Shown one piece after another: positions 1 to 8,118 of a stretch of DNA of 23,860 nt (position 1 is the first letter of the stretch; every line of letters begins with the position of its first letter). The notes beneath the pieces were generated by a model that saw only the letters and a list, made by a program, of their open reading frames with translations, had not been told where the DNA came from and made no database searches. The stretch spans positions 1 through 23,860 of the forward strand of contig CADCWI010000080.1 in assembly GCA_902806355.1 (NCBI GenBank). Direction: 5' to 3'. This DNA is from an uncultured Thermomicrobiales bacterium (GTDB taxonomy: Bacteria > Chloroflexota > Chloroflexia > Thermomicrobiales > UBA6265). The position numbers and the translations under genes are program-made.

Positions 1-177
1 GAGCTGAACCGGGGTTGCCAAATCAGGATTCGCCGGGCATGATCATCCCGTCCTCAATCGATCCTTCGGGTTGCCACGTTCCGATGGCTCCTTCACATGG
101 CACCATCGGCGGCGGACAACGCAGAAGGCGCTTGGTACCGGCTGCCGAGATCAGGAACACCAAGGCAGGAGTGCAGG

Positions 178-1968
178 ATGTCCGCATCGCATCGATCGTC
201 ACGTTCGCTCAGCCGCCGTTCGTTTACCGGAGGTGTGGCCGGCGCCGCGGCCGCCATCGGCCTCCATGGGGAGATCCTGGCCAGCCGTCGGGCCCCGGCA
301 TTCCTGCGGCTGCAAGGGTCAGGCAACCTGCCGACGCCGCGCGAAGAGACGCTCGTAATGGTGGAGTCCCCGAACAACATCTGGGACTCGTTCAATCCGT
401 TTATCCCGAACGGTGAGAACGGCGCGTATGGTCTGGTTCAGGCATGCCGCGAGAGCCTCTTCTACGCGAACTATCTGACCGGCGAGGTCCGGCCATGGCT
501 GGCGCAGGAGTACACCTACAACCCCGACTTCACGGAGTGCACGCTGAAGCTGACGCCTGGCGTGACCTGGAGCGATGGTCGGCCATACACCGCCGACGAT
601 GTCGTGTTCACGCAAACCATGTTGCTGGAGAATCCGCAGCTCAATGGAGCGGCCGATACGATCGCCGACATCGCGTCACTTGTCGCCGCCGATCCCCAGA
701 CCGTCGTCTTTACCCTGACCGCACCGAATACCCGTTTCCACTATCGCTTCGTTTCCGGCACTGGCCAGGAGGCGATGCGGGTCGTGCCGCGGCACATCTG
801 GGAAGGGCAGGATCCAGGGTCGTTCACGTTCAACCCGCCGATCTACACCGGGCCATACACGTTGCAGGAGGCGTCCAGCTCCAAGCTGTACTACCTCTGG
901 AAAAAGAGCCCGAGTTACTGGAACACGGCGAATCTCGACCCGAAGCCGGGATACGTGCTCTACCAACAGGGGGGACCGGTCGATACCCAGGTTCAGGAGT
1001 TCCTTTCCGGCAACCTCGACATGGCGCATCAGGGCGTCGGCTTCGACTACCTGAACCAGCAGGTGGTCGAGACGCAGACCGACCAGACCGTCCGCTTCGA
1101 TTTCCCCGATCCCTGCCCGCGCGGAACGTACTTCAACGCGGAATCACCGACCGGCCTGTTCACGACGCCGGAAGGCAGGCAGGCGATCTCGCTCCTGCTC
1201 AACCGCGAGGTGATCGGGACGACGATTTGGCAGCCGCCATCCCGGCCGGCGACCTTCCCCTGGGCGGACTACGAAGCGTGGAGCGCCTGGGCGACGCCCG
1301 AGATCGTCAGCAAGCACGACCTCAGCTTCAACGTCGACCGTGCCAACCAGTTGCTGGACGGGCTGGGCAGCACACGTGATGGCGATGTGCGCATGTTCAA
1401 TGGCCAGCCACTCCGGCTGGACTGCATCACGCCTGTGCCAACAACCGGGCTGGAGTACCAGATCGCCACCAATCTCGCGACCTCCGCCCGCGAGGCGGGC
1501 GTCGAGCTGGCGGTTCGCAGCTTGCCAGGCTCGGCCTTCGGTGATGCCTTTTCGACCGGTCAGTACGACCTGACGAGTCACTGGCTGTGCGGCATGCAGT
1601 TCGATCCCAACCAGCTCTATCGCGGATTCCATTCGCGGAACTACTTCCCCGTCGGGGAGCGTGCCAATCGCGGCGGCGATGCCGGGAACTCCCGGTACAG
1701 GAATCCCGAGTTCGATGCCCTGATCGAGCAGATGGAAGCCGCCGATCCGACCGATGCGGCGGCCCGGCCCGTGTTCGACCAGGCGCTCGACATGTTCATG
1801 AGCGAGGCACCGGCCGTGCCGATCATCCAGACGATCTATCCGATGATGTTCAATACCTCGTACTGGACAGGATGGCCGACGGCAGACAACCCGTACACGA
1901 TTCCGGCGACCTGGTGGTCACATTTCCTGTTCGCGATCGGCTCCCTGCAACCTGCCAGCGGCGGCTGA
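178..1968 (+). CDS. ABC transporter substrate-binding protein, family 5 (peptide/nickel type), Tat-exported
   Basis: Extracytoplasmic solute receptor of a peptide/opine/nickel-type ABC importer (SBP_bac_5 family), 596 aa. The start at 178 is chosen because AGGAG lies at 167-171, 6 nt upstream; the frame stays open upstream to 97 but without such a site. The N-terminus carries a twin-arginine motif (SRRSFTGG) followed by an Ala/Gly-rich hydrophobic stretch, so export folded by Tat is likely; I see no lipobox cysteine. Typical family features follow: a segment on WSDGRPYTADDVVFT (residues about 140-155), a PRHIW block, an IYTGPYTL segment and an ALDMFMSEAPAVPII region near the C-terminus. No permease or ATPase genes follow it; they could lie left of the window or elsewhere. 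The substrate cannot be read from the sequence. Confidence 0.9.
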   Translation: MSASHRSSRSLSRRSFTGGVAGAAAAIGLHGEILASRRAPAFLRLQGSGNLPTPREETLVMVESPNNIWDSFNPFIPNGENGAYGLVQACRESLFYANYLTGEVRPWLAQEYTYNPDFTECTLKLTPGVTWSDGRPYTADDVVFTQTMLLENPQLNGAADTIADIASLVAADPQTVVFTLTAPNTRFHYRFVSGTGQEAMRVVPRHIWEGQDPGSFTFNPPIYTGPYTLQEASSSKLYYLWKKSPSYWNTANLDPKPGYVLYQQGGPVDTQVQEFLSGNLDMAHQGVGFDYLNQQVVETQTDQTVRFDFPDPCPRGTYFNAESPTGLFTTPEGRQAISLLLNREVIGTTIWQPPSRPATFPWADYEAWSAWATPEIVSKHDLSFNVDRANQLLDGLGSTRDGDVRMFNGQPLRLDCITPVPTTGLEYQIATNLATSAREAGVELAVRSLPGSAFGDAFSTGQYDLTSHWLCGMQFDPNQLYRGFHSRNYFPVGERANRGGDAGNSRYRNPEFDALIEQMEAADPTDAAARPVFDQALDMFMSEAPAVPIIQTIYPMMFNTSYWTGWPTADNPYTIPATWWSHFLFAIGSLQPASGG

Positions 1969-1998
1969 TCCCGACAACATTTTATGCTCAGAGCCTCG

Positions 1999-2035
1999 AC
2001 ACCCCCACGCCGGGACTCCGGCGTGGGGGTGTTTC
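1999..2035 (+). terminator. Intrinsic terminator after the solute-binding protein gene
   Basis: Perfect 15-bp arms at 1999-2013 and 2018-2032 with a GACT loop, then a short T run (2032-2034). It lies 30 bp after the stop of the binding-protein gene. It also argues against any start of the next gene upstream of it, although that reading frame is open from 1984. Confidence 0.75.
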
Positions 2036-2148
2036 GGGTACGATGGACGCAACCACAGACGATGGAGTGGCCGATCCCTGAGAGGAACGCGCCATCATCC
2101 ATTCGCCGAGCCAATCCACGCCCCAACCCAGAGACGATTGCCACCCCC

Positions 2149-3879
2149 ATGCTGAAGCGGTTCTTTGCCTACTACCAACCCCACCGGCGCCTGTTCCTGA
2201 TCGATTTCACCTGCGCGATCCTGTCCGGCGTCCTGGAGCTTGCCTTCCCGATGGCGGTCCGGGCGTTCATCGACCAGCTGCTTCCGGGGCAGGACTGGGG
2301 ACTGATCACCCTGGCTTCGGTGGCGCTGCTCGGGATCTACCTGATCAACACCGGCCTCATGATCGTCGTCAACTACTGGGGCCATCGGCTGGGGATCAAC
2401 ATCGAGACGGAGCTTCGGCGCCGGGCATTCGACCATCTCCAGAAACTCTCGTTCCGGTTCTATGACAACCAGAAGACCGGGCACATCGTTGGCCGCGTCA
2501 CGAAGGATCTGGAAGAGATCGGCGAGATGGCCCACCACGGACCGGAGGACGTCTTCATCGCGGTGATGACCTTCCTCGGTGCATTCGCCCTGATGTTCAC
2601 CGTGAACTGGAAGCTGGCGCTAATCACCGCCGTGATCGTCCCGATCACGGCCTGGATCACCAGCCGTTACGGTGGGCGGATGACCCGCACCTGGCGCGAC
2701 CTCTTCTCCCGCGTCGGCGAGTTCAACGCGCGAATCGAGAGCAACGTCGGCGGCATCCGCGTCGTCCAGGCGTTCGCGAACGAGGACCACGAGCGACGCC
2801 TGTTCGCCGAGGACAACGCACAGTACCGGGAGACGAAGCTCCAGGCGTACAAGATCATGGCCGCGAGCATGTCGCTCAGCTACCTCAGCATGCGGGTTAC
2901 GCAGCTGGTGGTGATGGTCGCGGGGACGTATTTCGTGATCAACGGGGAGCTGTCGAACGGCGGGTTCGTTGGCTTCCTCCTGCTGGTCAACGTCTTCTTC
3001 CGGCCGGTCGAGAAGATCAACTCGGTGCTGGAGATCTATCCCAAGGGCATTGCCGGGTTCAAGCGCTACACCCAGTTGCTCGACACCGAGCCGGACATCG
3101 TCGACGCGCCGGACGCGATCGATGTCGGCGATCTCCGGGGCATCATCCGGTACGAAAATGTCACCTTCGGCTACACCCCGGACCGTCCCGTCCTGAAAAA
3201 TATCGACCTCACGATCGATGCCGGAGAGACGGTCGCCTTCGTCGGCCCGTCCGGAGCCGGCAAGACGACGATCTCATCGCTCCTGCCCCGCTTCTACGAG
3301 ATCGACTCGGGACGGATCACGATCGACGGCATCGACATCCGGCACATGACGCTGCCGTCGCTGCGGCGGGAGATCGGGATCGTCCAGCAGGACGTCTTCC
3401 TCTTCTCCGGCTCGATTCGCGAGAACATTGCCTATGGGCGGCTTGATGCGTCCGATGCGGACATCCTCGAGGCGGCGCGTCGGGCCAGGCTCCAGGAGGT
3501 GATCGCGGGATTGCCGGCGGGGATCGATACCGTGATTGGGGAGCGCGGCGTCAAGCTCTCGGGTGGGCAGAAGCAACGCCTCGCGATCGCGCGGATGTTC
3601 CTCAAGAACCCACCGATTCTGATCCTCGACGAGGCGACATCCGCCCTCGATACCGAGACGGAGCGGGCGATTCAGCAATCGCTGGCGGAGCTCGCGGAGG
3701 GCCGGACGACGCTGGTGATCGCGCACCGGCTGGCCACGATCCAGAATGCCGACCGGATTGTGGTGGTCGATGAGAACGGCGTGTCCGAGCAGGGGCGACA
3801 TCGCGAGTTGGTCGCCGCCGGAGGCGTCTACAGCCGCCTGCACGAAGCCCAGTTCGGCACCCTCGTCGGCCAGGGCTAG
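2149..3879 (+). CDS. ABC exporter half-transporter (MsbA/multidrug-type, fused permease and ATPase)
   Basis: Type IV ABC exporter half-transporter of 576 aa, with an N-terminal six-helix membrane domain (about residues 15-300) and a C-terminal nucleotide-binding domain. Walker A is GPSGAGKT (366-373), the signature LSGGQ (470-474), Walker B LILDE (491-495) and the H-loop His is in VIAHRL (about 526). All catalytic elements are intact. It probably works as a homodimer exporting lipids or drugs; the substrate is unknown. The start at 2149 gives the usual MLKRFFAYY-type N-terminus and family-typical length. The Shine-Dalgarno is weak (GAGACG around 2131). An in-frame ATG at 2062 is possible, while the frame opening at 1984 runs through a terminator hairpin and is rejected. 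Confidence 0.93.
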   Translation: MLKRFFAYYQPHRRLFLIDFTCAILSGVLELAFPMAVRAFIDQLLPGQDWGLITLASVALLGIYLINTGLMIVVNYWGHRLGINIETELRRRAFDHLQKLSFRFYDNQKTGHIVGRVTKDLEEIGEMAHHGPEDVFIAVMTFLGAFALMFTVNWKLALITAVIVPITAWITSRYGGRMTRTWRDLFSRVGEFNARIESNVGGIRVVQAFANEDHERRLFAEDNAQYRETKLQAYKIMAASMSLSYLSMRVTQLVVMVAGTYFVINGELSNGGFVGFLLLVNVFFRPVEKINSVLEIYPKGIAGFKRYTQLLDTEPDIVDAPDAIDVGDLRGIIRYENVTFGYTPDRPVLKNIDLTIDAGETVAFVGPSGAGKTTISSLLPRFYEIDSGRITIDGIDIRHMTLPSLRREIGIVQQDVFLFSGSIRENIAYGRLDASDADILEAARRARLQEVIAGLPAGIDTVIGERGVKLSGGQKQRLAIARMFLKNPPILILDEATSALDTETERAIQQSLAELAEGRTTLVIAHRLATIQNADRIVVVDENGVSEQGRHRELVAAGGVYSRLHEAQFGTLVGQG

Positions 3880-3930
3880 CGCTTTCCATCCCCACCAGCA
3901 TGCAAGGCTGCCAGATTACGGATATTCGTA

Positions 3931-4041
3931 GGGGCGACCCCTGTGGTCGCCCGAGGTTGGCGGAACACACGTCGTGGATGGAGCACTGTCGCCGGTCACC
4001 ACAGGGGTGATCGAGGCACAACGACTGGGCTGGCGGAACAC
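3931..4041. repeat. Pair of related hairpin elements with flanking 11-bp direct repeats
   Basis: Element 1 is a hairpin with perfect 8-bp arms (GGGCGACC at 3932-3939, GGTCGCCC at 3945-3952) and loop CCTGT. Element 2 (arms 3994-4000 and 4006-4012, one G-T mismatch) has the complementary loop ACAGG, so it resembles an inverted copy. Each hairpin is followed by CGAGG and then by an identical 11-mer TGGCGGAACAC (3958-3968 and 4031-4041) and CGTCG. It sits between two convergent genes and looks like a dispersed intergenic repeat, REP- or MITE-like. There is no T tract, so it is not an obvious terminator. Confidence 0.6.
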
Positions 4042-4067
4042 CGTCGACTCTGGCGGCGTTCCTTTCG

Positions 4068-5255
4068 TTACGGCTGGAACAGGATCTTGATCGCGCCGTC
4101 CTGCTTCTTCTGGAAGATCTCGTAGGCCTTCGGCGCCTCCGACAGTGGCAGCCGGTGGGTAGCGAAGGTGTCGACGCCCAGCGGGTCGTCCGCGCCGGTC
4201 AACAGCGGCATGATGTCATCGACCCAACGCTTGACGTTTGCCTGCCCCATCCGGAGCTGGATCTGCTTGTCGAACAGCGTCAGCATCGGCATTGGATCGG
4301 CCATCCCGCCATAGACGCCACTGATCGAGATCGTGCCACCGCGGCGAACGATGTCGATCGAGGCATGAAGGGATCCGAGCCGATCGACGCCGCCCTTTTC
4401 CATGAACTTCGCTTCGATTGGATCGGGAAGCAGGCTCGCCATCTGATGGGCGAGCTTGCCGATCGGGGAGCCATGCGCTTCCATCCCCACCGCGTCGATC
4501 ACCGAATCGGTGCCGCGCCCATCGGTCATCTCGCGGATCTTGTCAGGGATGTCGCCGTCATTGAAATCGAGCACTTCGATCCCGTTGGCGCGGGCGCGTT
4601 CGATTCGCTCCGGAACGAGCTCGACCGCGATCACGCGATAGCCGCGCCGCTGGGCGATCCGTGACGACATGTCCCCGATCGGACCCAGGCCCATCACGGT
4701 GACACTGCCGCCGTCCGGAATGCCGGCATACTCGACCGCCTGCCATGAAGTCGGCAGCACGTCCGAGAGATAGACGAACCGGTCATCCGGCATGTTGGCC
4801 GCTTCATCCGGCACCTTGATGTGCGTATAGCCGGCTTGCGGCACGCGCAGGTACTCCGCTTGTCCGCCAGCAACCTGCCCGTACAGCTTGGTGTAGCCGA
4901 ATAGCGACGCGCCCATCCCTTCGTCGCGTACCTGGGTCGTCTCGCATTGAGACTGGAGTCCTTGGCCGCACATGTAACAGTGGCCGCATGAGATATTGAA
5001 CGGGATTACAACGCGGTCGCCCCGCTTGAGGTTCGTGACGTCGCTGCCGACCTCCTCGACGATGCCCATCGGCTCATGCCCGAGGACATCGCCCTCATCG
5101 ATGAAGGGACCCAGCACCTCGTAGAGATGCAGGTCGGAACCGCAGAGCCCGGTCGTCGTGACTTTGATGATCGCGTCGGTCGTTTCTCGGATCGTGGGGT
5201 CGGGAACGTCGTCCACCCGAACATCCCGCTTGCCGTGATACGTCAGTGCTTTCAA
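4068..5255 (-). CDS. Zinc-dependent alcohol dehydrogenase, formaldehyde-dehydrogenase-like (MDR superfamily)
   Basis: Cytosolic NAD(P)-dependent medium-chain dehydrogenase of 395 aa. The start is taken as TTG at 5255 (giving MKALTYHGKRDV, the usual family N-terminus), with GCAGG at 5267-5263 and a 7-nt spacer. GTG/ATG codons at 5294-5289 would add 12-13 atypical residues. Catalytic zinc ligands are C38 (GLCGSD) and H60 with E61 (GHE). The four structural zinc cysteines are C90, C93, C96 and C104. The nucleotide-binding motif is GLGPIG (189-194) with an acidic E212 at the end of beta-2, favouring NAD. The LSDVLPTSWQAVEYAGI segment is typical of the glutathione-independent formaldehyde dehydrogenase/dismutase-like branch. 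The actual substrate is unproven. It stands alone, convergent with the ABC exporter gene. Confidence 0.9.
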   Translation of the reverse strand: MKALTYHGKRDVRVDDVPDPTIRETTDAIIKVTTTGLCGSDLHLYEVLGPFIDEGDVLGHEPMGIVEEVGSDVTNLKRGDRVVIPFNISCGHCYMCGQGLQSQCETTQVRDEGMGASLFGYTKLYGQVAGGQAEYLRVPQAGYTHIKVPDEAANMPDDRFVYLSDVLPTSWQAVEYAGIPDGGSVTVMGLGPIGDMSSRIAQRRGYRVIAVELVPERIERARANGIEVLDFNDGDIPDKIREMTDGRGTDSVIDAVGMEAHGSPIGKLAHQMASLLPDPIEAKFMEKGGVDRLGSLHASIDIVRRGGTISISGVYGGMADPMPMLTLFDKQIQLRMGQANVKRWVDDIMPLLTGADDPLGVDTFATHRLPLSEAPKAYEIFQKKQDGAIKILFQP

Positions 5256-5616
5256 TAGAACGCCTGCTTTCTGATACGTGCGCGACAGCATCACTCAGGG
5301 ACCGCGCTGGCATGCCGGGCAGAAGAAGGAAAGAGGCGGCCACTCTTGCCGATTTCAGATGCACGACCCGGGCCACCTCTTCACATTCCACTCGCGCTGG
5401 TCGGAGCGGGGGAAGCAGCGTTGCCAGGCGGCTTACGTCCGGTTCGCAGGCGCGCCACATTCATTGAATGTCACACCATCCGCGGCAACGAATGATCCAG
5501 ATCGGCTCAACGCTCGTTTAGCCTTACAGACACCGCTGTTGTGTCCGGACGTTTCGGGGACCGAAACCGGCTCCCCCGGATGCCCTTGTACCGTTTTTCT
5601 GATCGGGAGGACACGC
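5256..5616. other. Divergent intergenic region, presumed promoters
   Basis: These 361 bp separate the minus-strand dehydrogenase from the plus-strand ferritin-like genes and must hold both promoters. I found no convincing -35/-10 pair, operator or RNA motif. Reading frames crossing it continue into neighbouring genes in other frames and lack ribosome-binding sites. Confidence 0.4.
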
Positions 5617-6267
5617 ATGCCAGCACTCCACACACTTTTCATGGATGCTGTTTCGGAGGAACACCAGCGCCTGGTGAGCCGCCGTACGCTTATGGGAACC
5701 GGATCGAAGCTCGCGATCGGCGGAGCGGTCGCCGCAGCTGTGGCTTCCTCACCCGCACTCGCCCGGGTCGTTGCCGCGCAGGAGTTCGATGGTGACATCG
5801 ACATTCTCAACTACGCCCTGACGCTGGAGCATCTCGAGTACGCCTTCTACCGTGACGGACTCGATCAATTCTCAGCCGGCGACTTCGATGAAGGGGTCTA
5901 CGACAACCTGATCCTGGTTCGTGACCACGAAGGCGCCCACGTCGACACCCTCGTCTCGACGATCACCGACCTCGGTGGCGAGCCGGTTGAAGAGGCAGAG
6001 TACGACTTCGGGTACGAGGATGCCGCCGGCTTCCTGATGGTCGCCGCCGCACTCGAGAATACCGGTGTATCCGCCTATGACGGAGCCGGCGCCGACATCG
6101 AAAATGTCGATCTGCTGAATGCCGCCGGATCGATTGTCGCGGTTGAAGCACGCCATGCGTCGTACCTGAATCTCGTCAACGGTGAGGATCCGTTCCCAGA
6201 CGCGTTCGAGACGCCGCTGTCACGCGATGAAGTGCTCGAGATCGCCGGCCCGTTCATCGTCCAGTAA
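5617..6267 (+). CDS. Tat-exported ferritin-like domain protein, copy 1
   Basis: Exported four-helix-bundle protein of the Ferritin_2-type family, 216 aa. The start at 5617 has GGGAGG at 5605-5610 with 6-nt spacing. A twin-arginine signal (SRRTLMGTG, Arg22-Arg23) and hydrophobic stretch (31-50) lead to a cleavage region near VAAQE (about 55). The mature part has the full di-iron ligand pattern: E71 in helix A, E105-x-x-H108 in helix B, E147 in helix C and E177-x-x-H180 in helix D. The conserved ending ARHASYLNLVNG...PFPDAFE is characteristic of this family in Actinobacteria and Chloroflexota. The biochemical role is not established; iron or oxygen chemistry outside the membrane is the natural inference. 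It is followed after 61 bp by a paralogue, probably in the same transcript. Confidence 0.88.
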   Translation: MPALHTLFMDAVSEEHQRLVSRRTLMGTGSKLAIGGAVAAAVASSPALARVVAAQEFDGDIDILNYALTLEHLEYAFYRDGLDQFSAGDFDEGVYDNLILVRDHEGAHVDTLVSTITDLGGEPVEEAEYDFGYEDAAGFLMVAAALENTGVSAYDGAGADIENVDLLNAAGSIVAVEARHASYLNLVNGEDPFPDAFETPLSRDEVLEIAGPFIVQ

Positions 6268-6328
6268 CCGCCGTCTCACCGATTGCTCGTTCCACCGGAA
6301 CGACGGATCGCCACAAGGAGAACAGGGA

Positions 6329-7039
6329 ATGCATTCGACAAAGGCACTCGCCTACCACCGCAGCCTGACTACAGCTCTCCATAGCGCGCAAACACGCCGT
6401 GGAGCCCTGCGCACGTCCGTGCTCGCCGCGGGTGGCGCGGCCGCGTTCACCCTCGCCGGCCCCGCAGCCCTCGGGTTCCGCTCGGCCATGGCCCAGGACT
6501 TCGAAGGCCCGATCGACGTGCTGAATTACGCACTGACGCTCGAGCACCTCGAGGCCACCTTCTATCGTGAGTTCAATGCCGAGTTTTCCGCGGCGGATTT
6601 CGAGGATGCTGGGTTCGGCGGCAATGTGCGTGGTCGATTCGACAGCATCGAGGCGCATGAAGCCGCTCACGTCGACGCCCTTGTTGCGACGATCGAGTCT
6701 TTGGGTGGTGAGCCGGCCCAGGAGTTGATGTACAGCTTCGGCGTCGAAGACGTCGACAGCTACGTCGCCACCGCCCAGGTGCTCGAGAACCTCGGCACCG
6801 GCGCGTACACCGGCGCCGCCCAGTTCCTGATCGAGGAGGACGACCTGCTGACGGCCGCCCTTACGATCCATGGTATCGAGGCTCGCCACGCATCGTACCT
6901 GAACTTCATCAACGGCGACGTTCCGTTCCCGGAAGCGTTCGAGACGGCGTTGACGCCAGCCGAAGTGCTGGAAGCCGCGACGCCGCTGATCGTCTCCGAG
7001 ATGCCGGCAACGGGCACAGGGTCCAGCCTCGGCAAGTAA
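6329..7039 (+). CDS. Tat-exported ferritin-like domain protein, copy 2, with MPATG tail
   Basis: Paralogue of the preceding gene, 236 aa; roughly half the residues match by eye in the ferritin-like part. The start at 6329 is supported by AAGGAG at 6315-6320 (8-nt spacing). A long N-region precedes a twin-arginine motif (TRRGALR, Arg23-Arg24) and an Ala-rich hydrophobic stretch ending near AMAQD (about 57). Di-iron ligands are complete: E72, E111-x-x-H114, E153 and E184-x-x-H187. Unlike copy 1 it ends with SEMPATGTGSSLGK. The MPATG is reminiscent of an LPxTG sorting signal, but no hydrophobic helix follows, so it is not a classical cell-wall anchor. A strong terminator follows 33 bp downstream. 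Confidence 0.88.
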   Translation: MHSTKALAYHRSLTTALHSAQTRRGALRTSVLAAGGAAAFTLAGPAALGFRSAMAQDFEGPIDVLNYALTLEHLEATFYREFNAEFSAADFEDAGFGGNVRGRFDSIEAHEAAHVDALVATIESLGGEPAQELMYSFGVEDVDSYVATAQVLENLGTGAYTGAAQFLIEEDDLLTAALTIHGIEARHASYLNFINGDVPFPEAFETALTPAEVLEAATPLIVSEMPATGTGSSLGK

Positions 7040-7072
7040 CTCCGCAAGCCTGGCTTGCGTCTGGCACCACCG

Positions 7073-7108
7073 CAAAAGGGGAACGTCCATCAGGACGTTC
7101 CCCTTTTG
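7073..7108 (+). terminator. Strong intrinsic terminator after the ferritin-like pair
   Basis: Perfect 16-bp arms (7073-7088 and 7093-7108) with loop ATCA. The A4 at the base of the left arm and T4 at the end of the right arm make it a potential bidirectional terminator. It separates the ferritin-like transcript from the heliorhodopsin gene, implying that the latter has its own promoter in 7109-7239. Confidence 0.9.
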
Positions 7109-7239
7109 TGTCACGCTGGTCGAGGCAACAGGGGAACAGGGCTGAAGAGGCTGGTTCGCCTCGCAGGCATTCCGGGACCGTGCCCTGGTCCTTCCTGCCG
7201 GTTGATGACACGTCTTTATCGAGTCGGGAGTGAGTCAGG

Positions 7240-8064
7240 ATGGCGGTAACCGCGGCTTCCACAGACGATTCCGGCCTGCAGGACAGCGATGCACGGCGGC
7301 TACAGGGCTACAACGTCATCGTTGGGCTAATCCACCTGGCCCAAGGCATCGCGATGCTGGCGCTCAGCACCGACTTCTCGCTTCCGGTGACCCGGGGTTT
7401 TCTTGTCGGGCCGCCTGGCACCACCCCCGCACAGGAACCATGGTTCAGCGTCGCGCTCGGGCCAGCGGTCGTGGCCTTCCTGTTCATGGCGGCTATCGAC
7501 CACCTGCTGATGGCGACCCCGGGAGTAAACACCTGGTACAACCGGATGCTCGCCAACCAGCGCAACGATGCGCGCTGGATCGAGTATTCGGTCAGTGCAT
7601 CGCTGATGATCGTGTTGATCGCCATGATCGCCGGCGTGACGGATGTTGCGGCATTGACCGCGATCGCCGCGGTCAATGCCTCGATGATCTTTTTCGGTCT
7701 GGTCCAGGAGCGATTCAACCGACCGGGAAGCGCATCGGGCAGCGCATCGGGTGGCAAGAGCGTGAACTGGATGCCGTACATCTACGGCTGCTTCGCGGGT
7801 GCGGTGCCATGGGCAATCATCGCGCTTCAACTTGCCTCGTCAGAATCGCGAGCGCCGGAGGGCGGGCCACCGGCATTCGTCTACGGCATCGTGGCGTCGC
7901 TGTTCCTGCTGTTCAACTCATTCGCGATCAACATGGTGCTGCAGTACCGGCAGGTGGGTCCGTGGCGATCCTATCTGTTCGGGGAGCGTGTCTATATCCT
8001 GCTCAGCCTGATCGCAAAGAGCGCGTTGGCCTGGCAGGTGTTCGCCAACGTGCTGGTGGGGTGA
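7240..8064 (+). CDS. Heliorhodopsin
   Basis: Seven-helix retinal protein of the heliorhodopsin family, 274 aa, the usual length. Diagnostic blocks are visible: GLIHLAQGIAMLALS (helix A), LPVTRGFLVGPPG, WIEYSVSASLMIVLIAMI (helix C), FGLVQER, GCFAGAVPWAIIA (helix E), FVYGIVASLFLLFNSFAINM (helix F), GPWRSYLFGERVYILLSLIAKSALAWQVFA (helix G). By alignment from memory with heliorhodopsin 48C12, K260 is the retinal Schiff-base lysine, E115 the counterion, and H32 and H88 the conserved histidines. The N-terminus is cytoplasmic in this family, inverted relative to type 1 rhodopsins. It has no known pump activity and probably signals or regulates. The start ATG at 7240 has CGGGAG at 7225-7230. No retinal-synthesis gene is in the window. 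The gene is isolated by an upstream terminator and a convergent gene downstream. Confidence 0.95.
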   Translation: MAVTAASTDDSGLQDSDARRLQGYNVIVGLIHLAQGIAMLALSTDFSLPVTRGFLVGPPGTTPAQEPWFSVALGPAVVAFLFMAAIDHLLMATPGVNTWYNRMLANQRNDARWIEYSVSASLMIVLIAMIAGVTDVAALTAIAAVNASMIFFGLVQERFNRPGSASGSASGGKSVNWMPYIYGCFAGAVPWAIIALQLASSESRAPEGGPPAFVYGIVASLFLLFNSFAINMVLQYRQVGPWRSYLFGERVYILLSLIAKSALAWQVFANVLVG

Positions 8065-8118
8065 CGCTGCTTCGTCCCGTGGATGCTTGCGACGGCAACG
8101 TCGAGTGATTGTCGCGTG

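Noticed and set aside
3931..4041. CRISPR-like repeats
   Set aside because: Only two units, self-complementary, with no regular spacers and no cas genes.
6254..7114. 286-codon minus-strand frame opposite ferritin-like copy 2
   Set aside because: Shadow of a gene with intact di-iron ligands and a good start.
7230..8108. 292-codon frame overlapping the heliorhodopsin gene
   Set aside because: Out of frame with the heliorhodopsin, Arg/Gly-rich, without transmembrane pattern or ribosome-binding site.
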